This document shows, in pieces, positions 13,405-13,410 of a stretch of DNA of 13,410 nt; positions within the stretch are counted from its first letter, which is position 1; each line of letters begins with the position of its first letter. The notes under the pieces are model-generated. The model was given only the letters and a program-made list of their open reading frames with translations, was not told the origin of the DNA and ran no database searches. Position numbers and translations under genes: made by a program. The stretch lies in the NCBI GenBank assembly GCA_023487865.1, contig JAMDBG010000049.1:1-13410 (forward strand). The letters are read 5' to 3'. The DNA is from Deltaproteobacteria bacterium (lineage in GTDB: Bacteria; Desulfobacterota; Syntrophia; Syntrophales; UBA5619).

Positions 13405-13410
13405 CACATT

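Overview
The window looks like chromosome of a bacterium from the Desulfobacterota / former Deltaproteobacteria (a Syntrophales-like anaerobe is my best guess, by inference only). The reasons are a hemB-ahbD pair of the kind known from sulfate reducers, a separate hemE-hemH-hemY operon, and the general style of PolA and of the partial MFS carrier. Most of the window is GC-rich housekeeping DNA. The stretch from about 7.45 to 10.67 kb is visibly more AT-rich and is accessory.

Layout. (1) 1-1043, minus: 5' part of an MFS carrier, cut by the window edge. (2) 1123-3775, minus: polA, DNA polymerase I. Its polymerase domain is intact and its proofreading residues are lost. Near its 5' end the reading frame changes and about ten residues are missing. 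(3) 3776-4054: divergent intergenic region. (4) 4055-7404, plus: hemE-hemH-hemY, a tight operon for the late steps of classical heme synthesis. (5) 7405-10711, plus: accessory island. (6) 10712-13272, minus: hemB-ahbD-EF-hand gene, with a good sigma70-type promoter in front of hemB.

The accessory island is the main discovery. It reads as a relic integron. An integron integrase gene (7554-7864) has lost its whole middle and carries a nonsense codon. It is followed by an attI-like spacer and three promoter-proximal cassettes in the same direction as the integrase, the 'inverted' integron arrangement. Cassette 1 encodes a membrane protein with an apparent frameshift in a G run. Cassette 2 encodes a soluble protein with a TIR/DRHyd-like (nucleoside deoxyribosyltransferase-type) domain. 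Cassette 3 is a vapBC toxin-antitoxin pair with its own promoter. Two folded attC-like sites (8789-8847 and 9955-10011) separate the cassettes. Each of the three stop codons is followed within 1-5 bases by an RYYYAAC-like box. The third attC seems truncated where the array meets the neighbouring heme operon.

How the genes work together: HemB makes porphobilinogen for all tetrapyrroles. HemE, HemY and HemH serve the route through coproporphyrinogen and protoporphyrin, while AhbD is the last enzyme of the siroheme-dependent route. Genes of two alternative heme routes therefore lie on either side of the integron relic.
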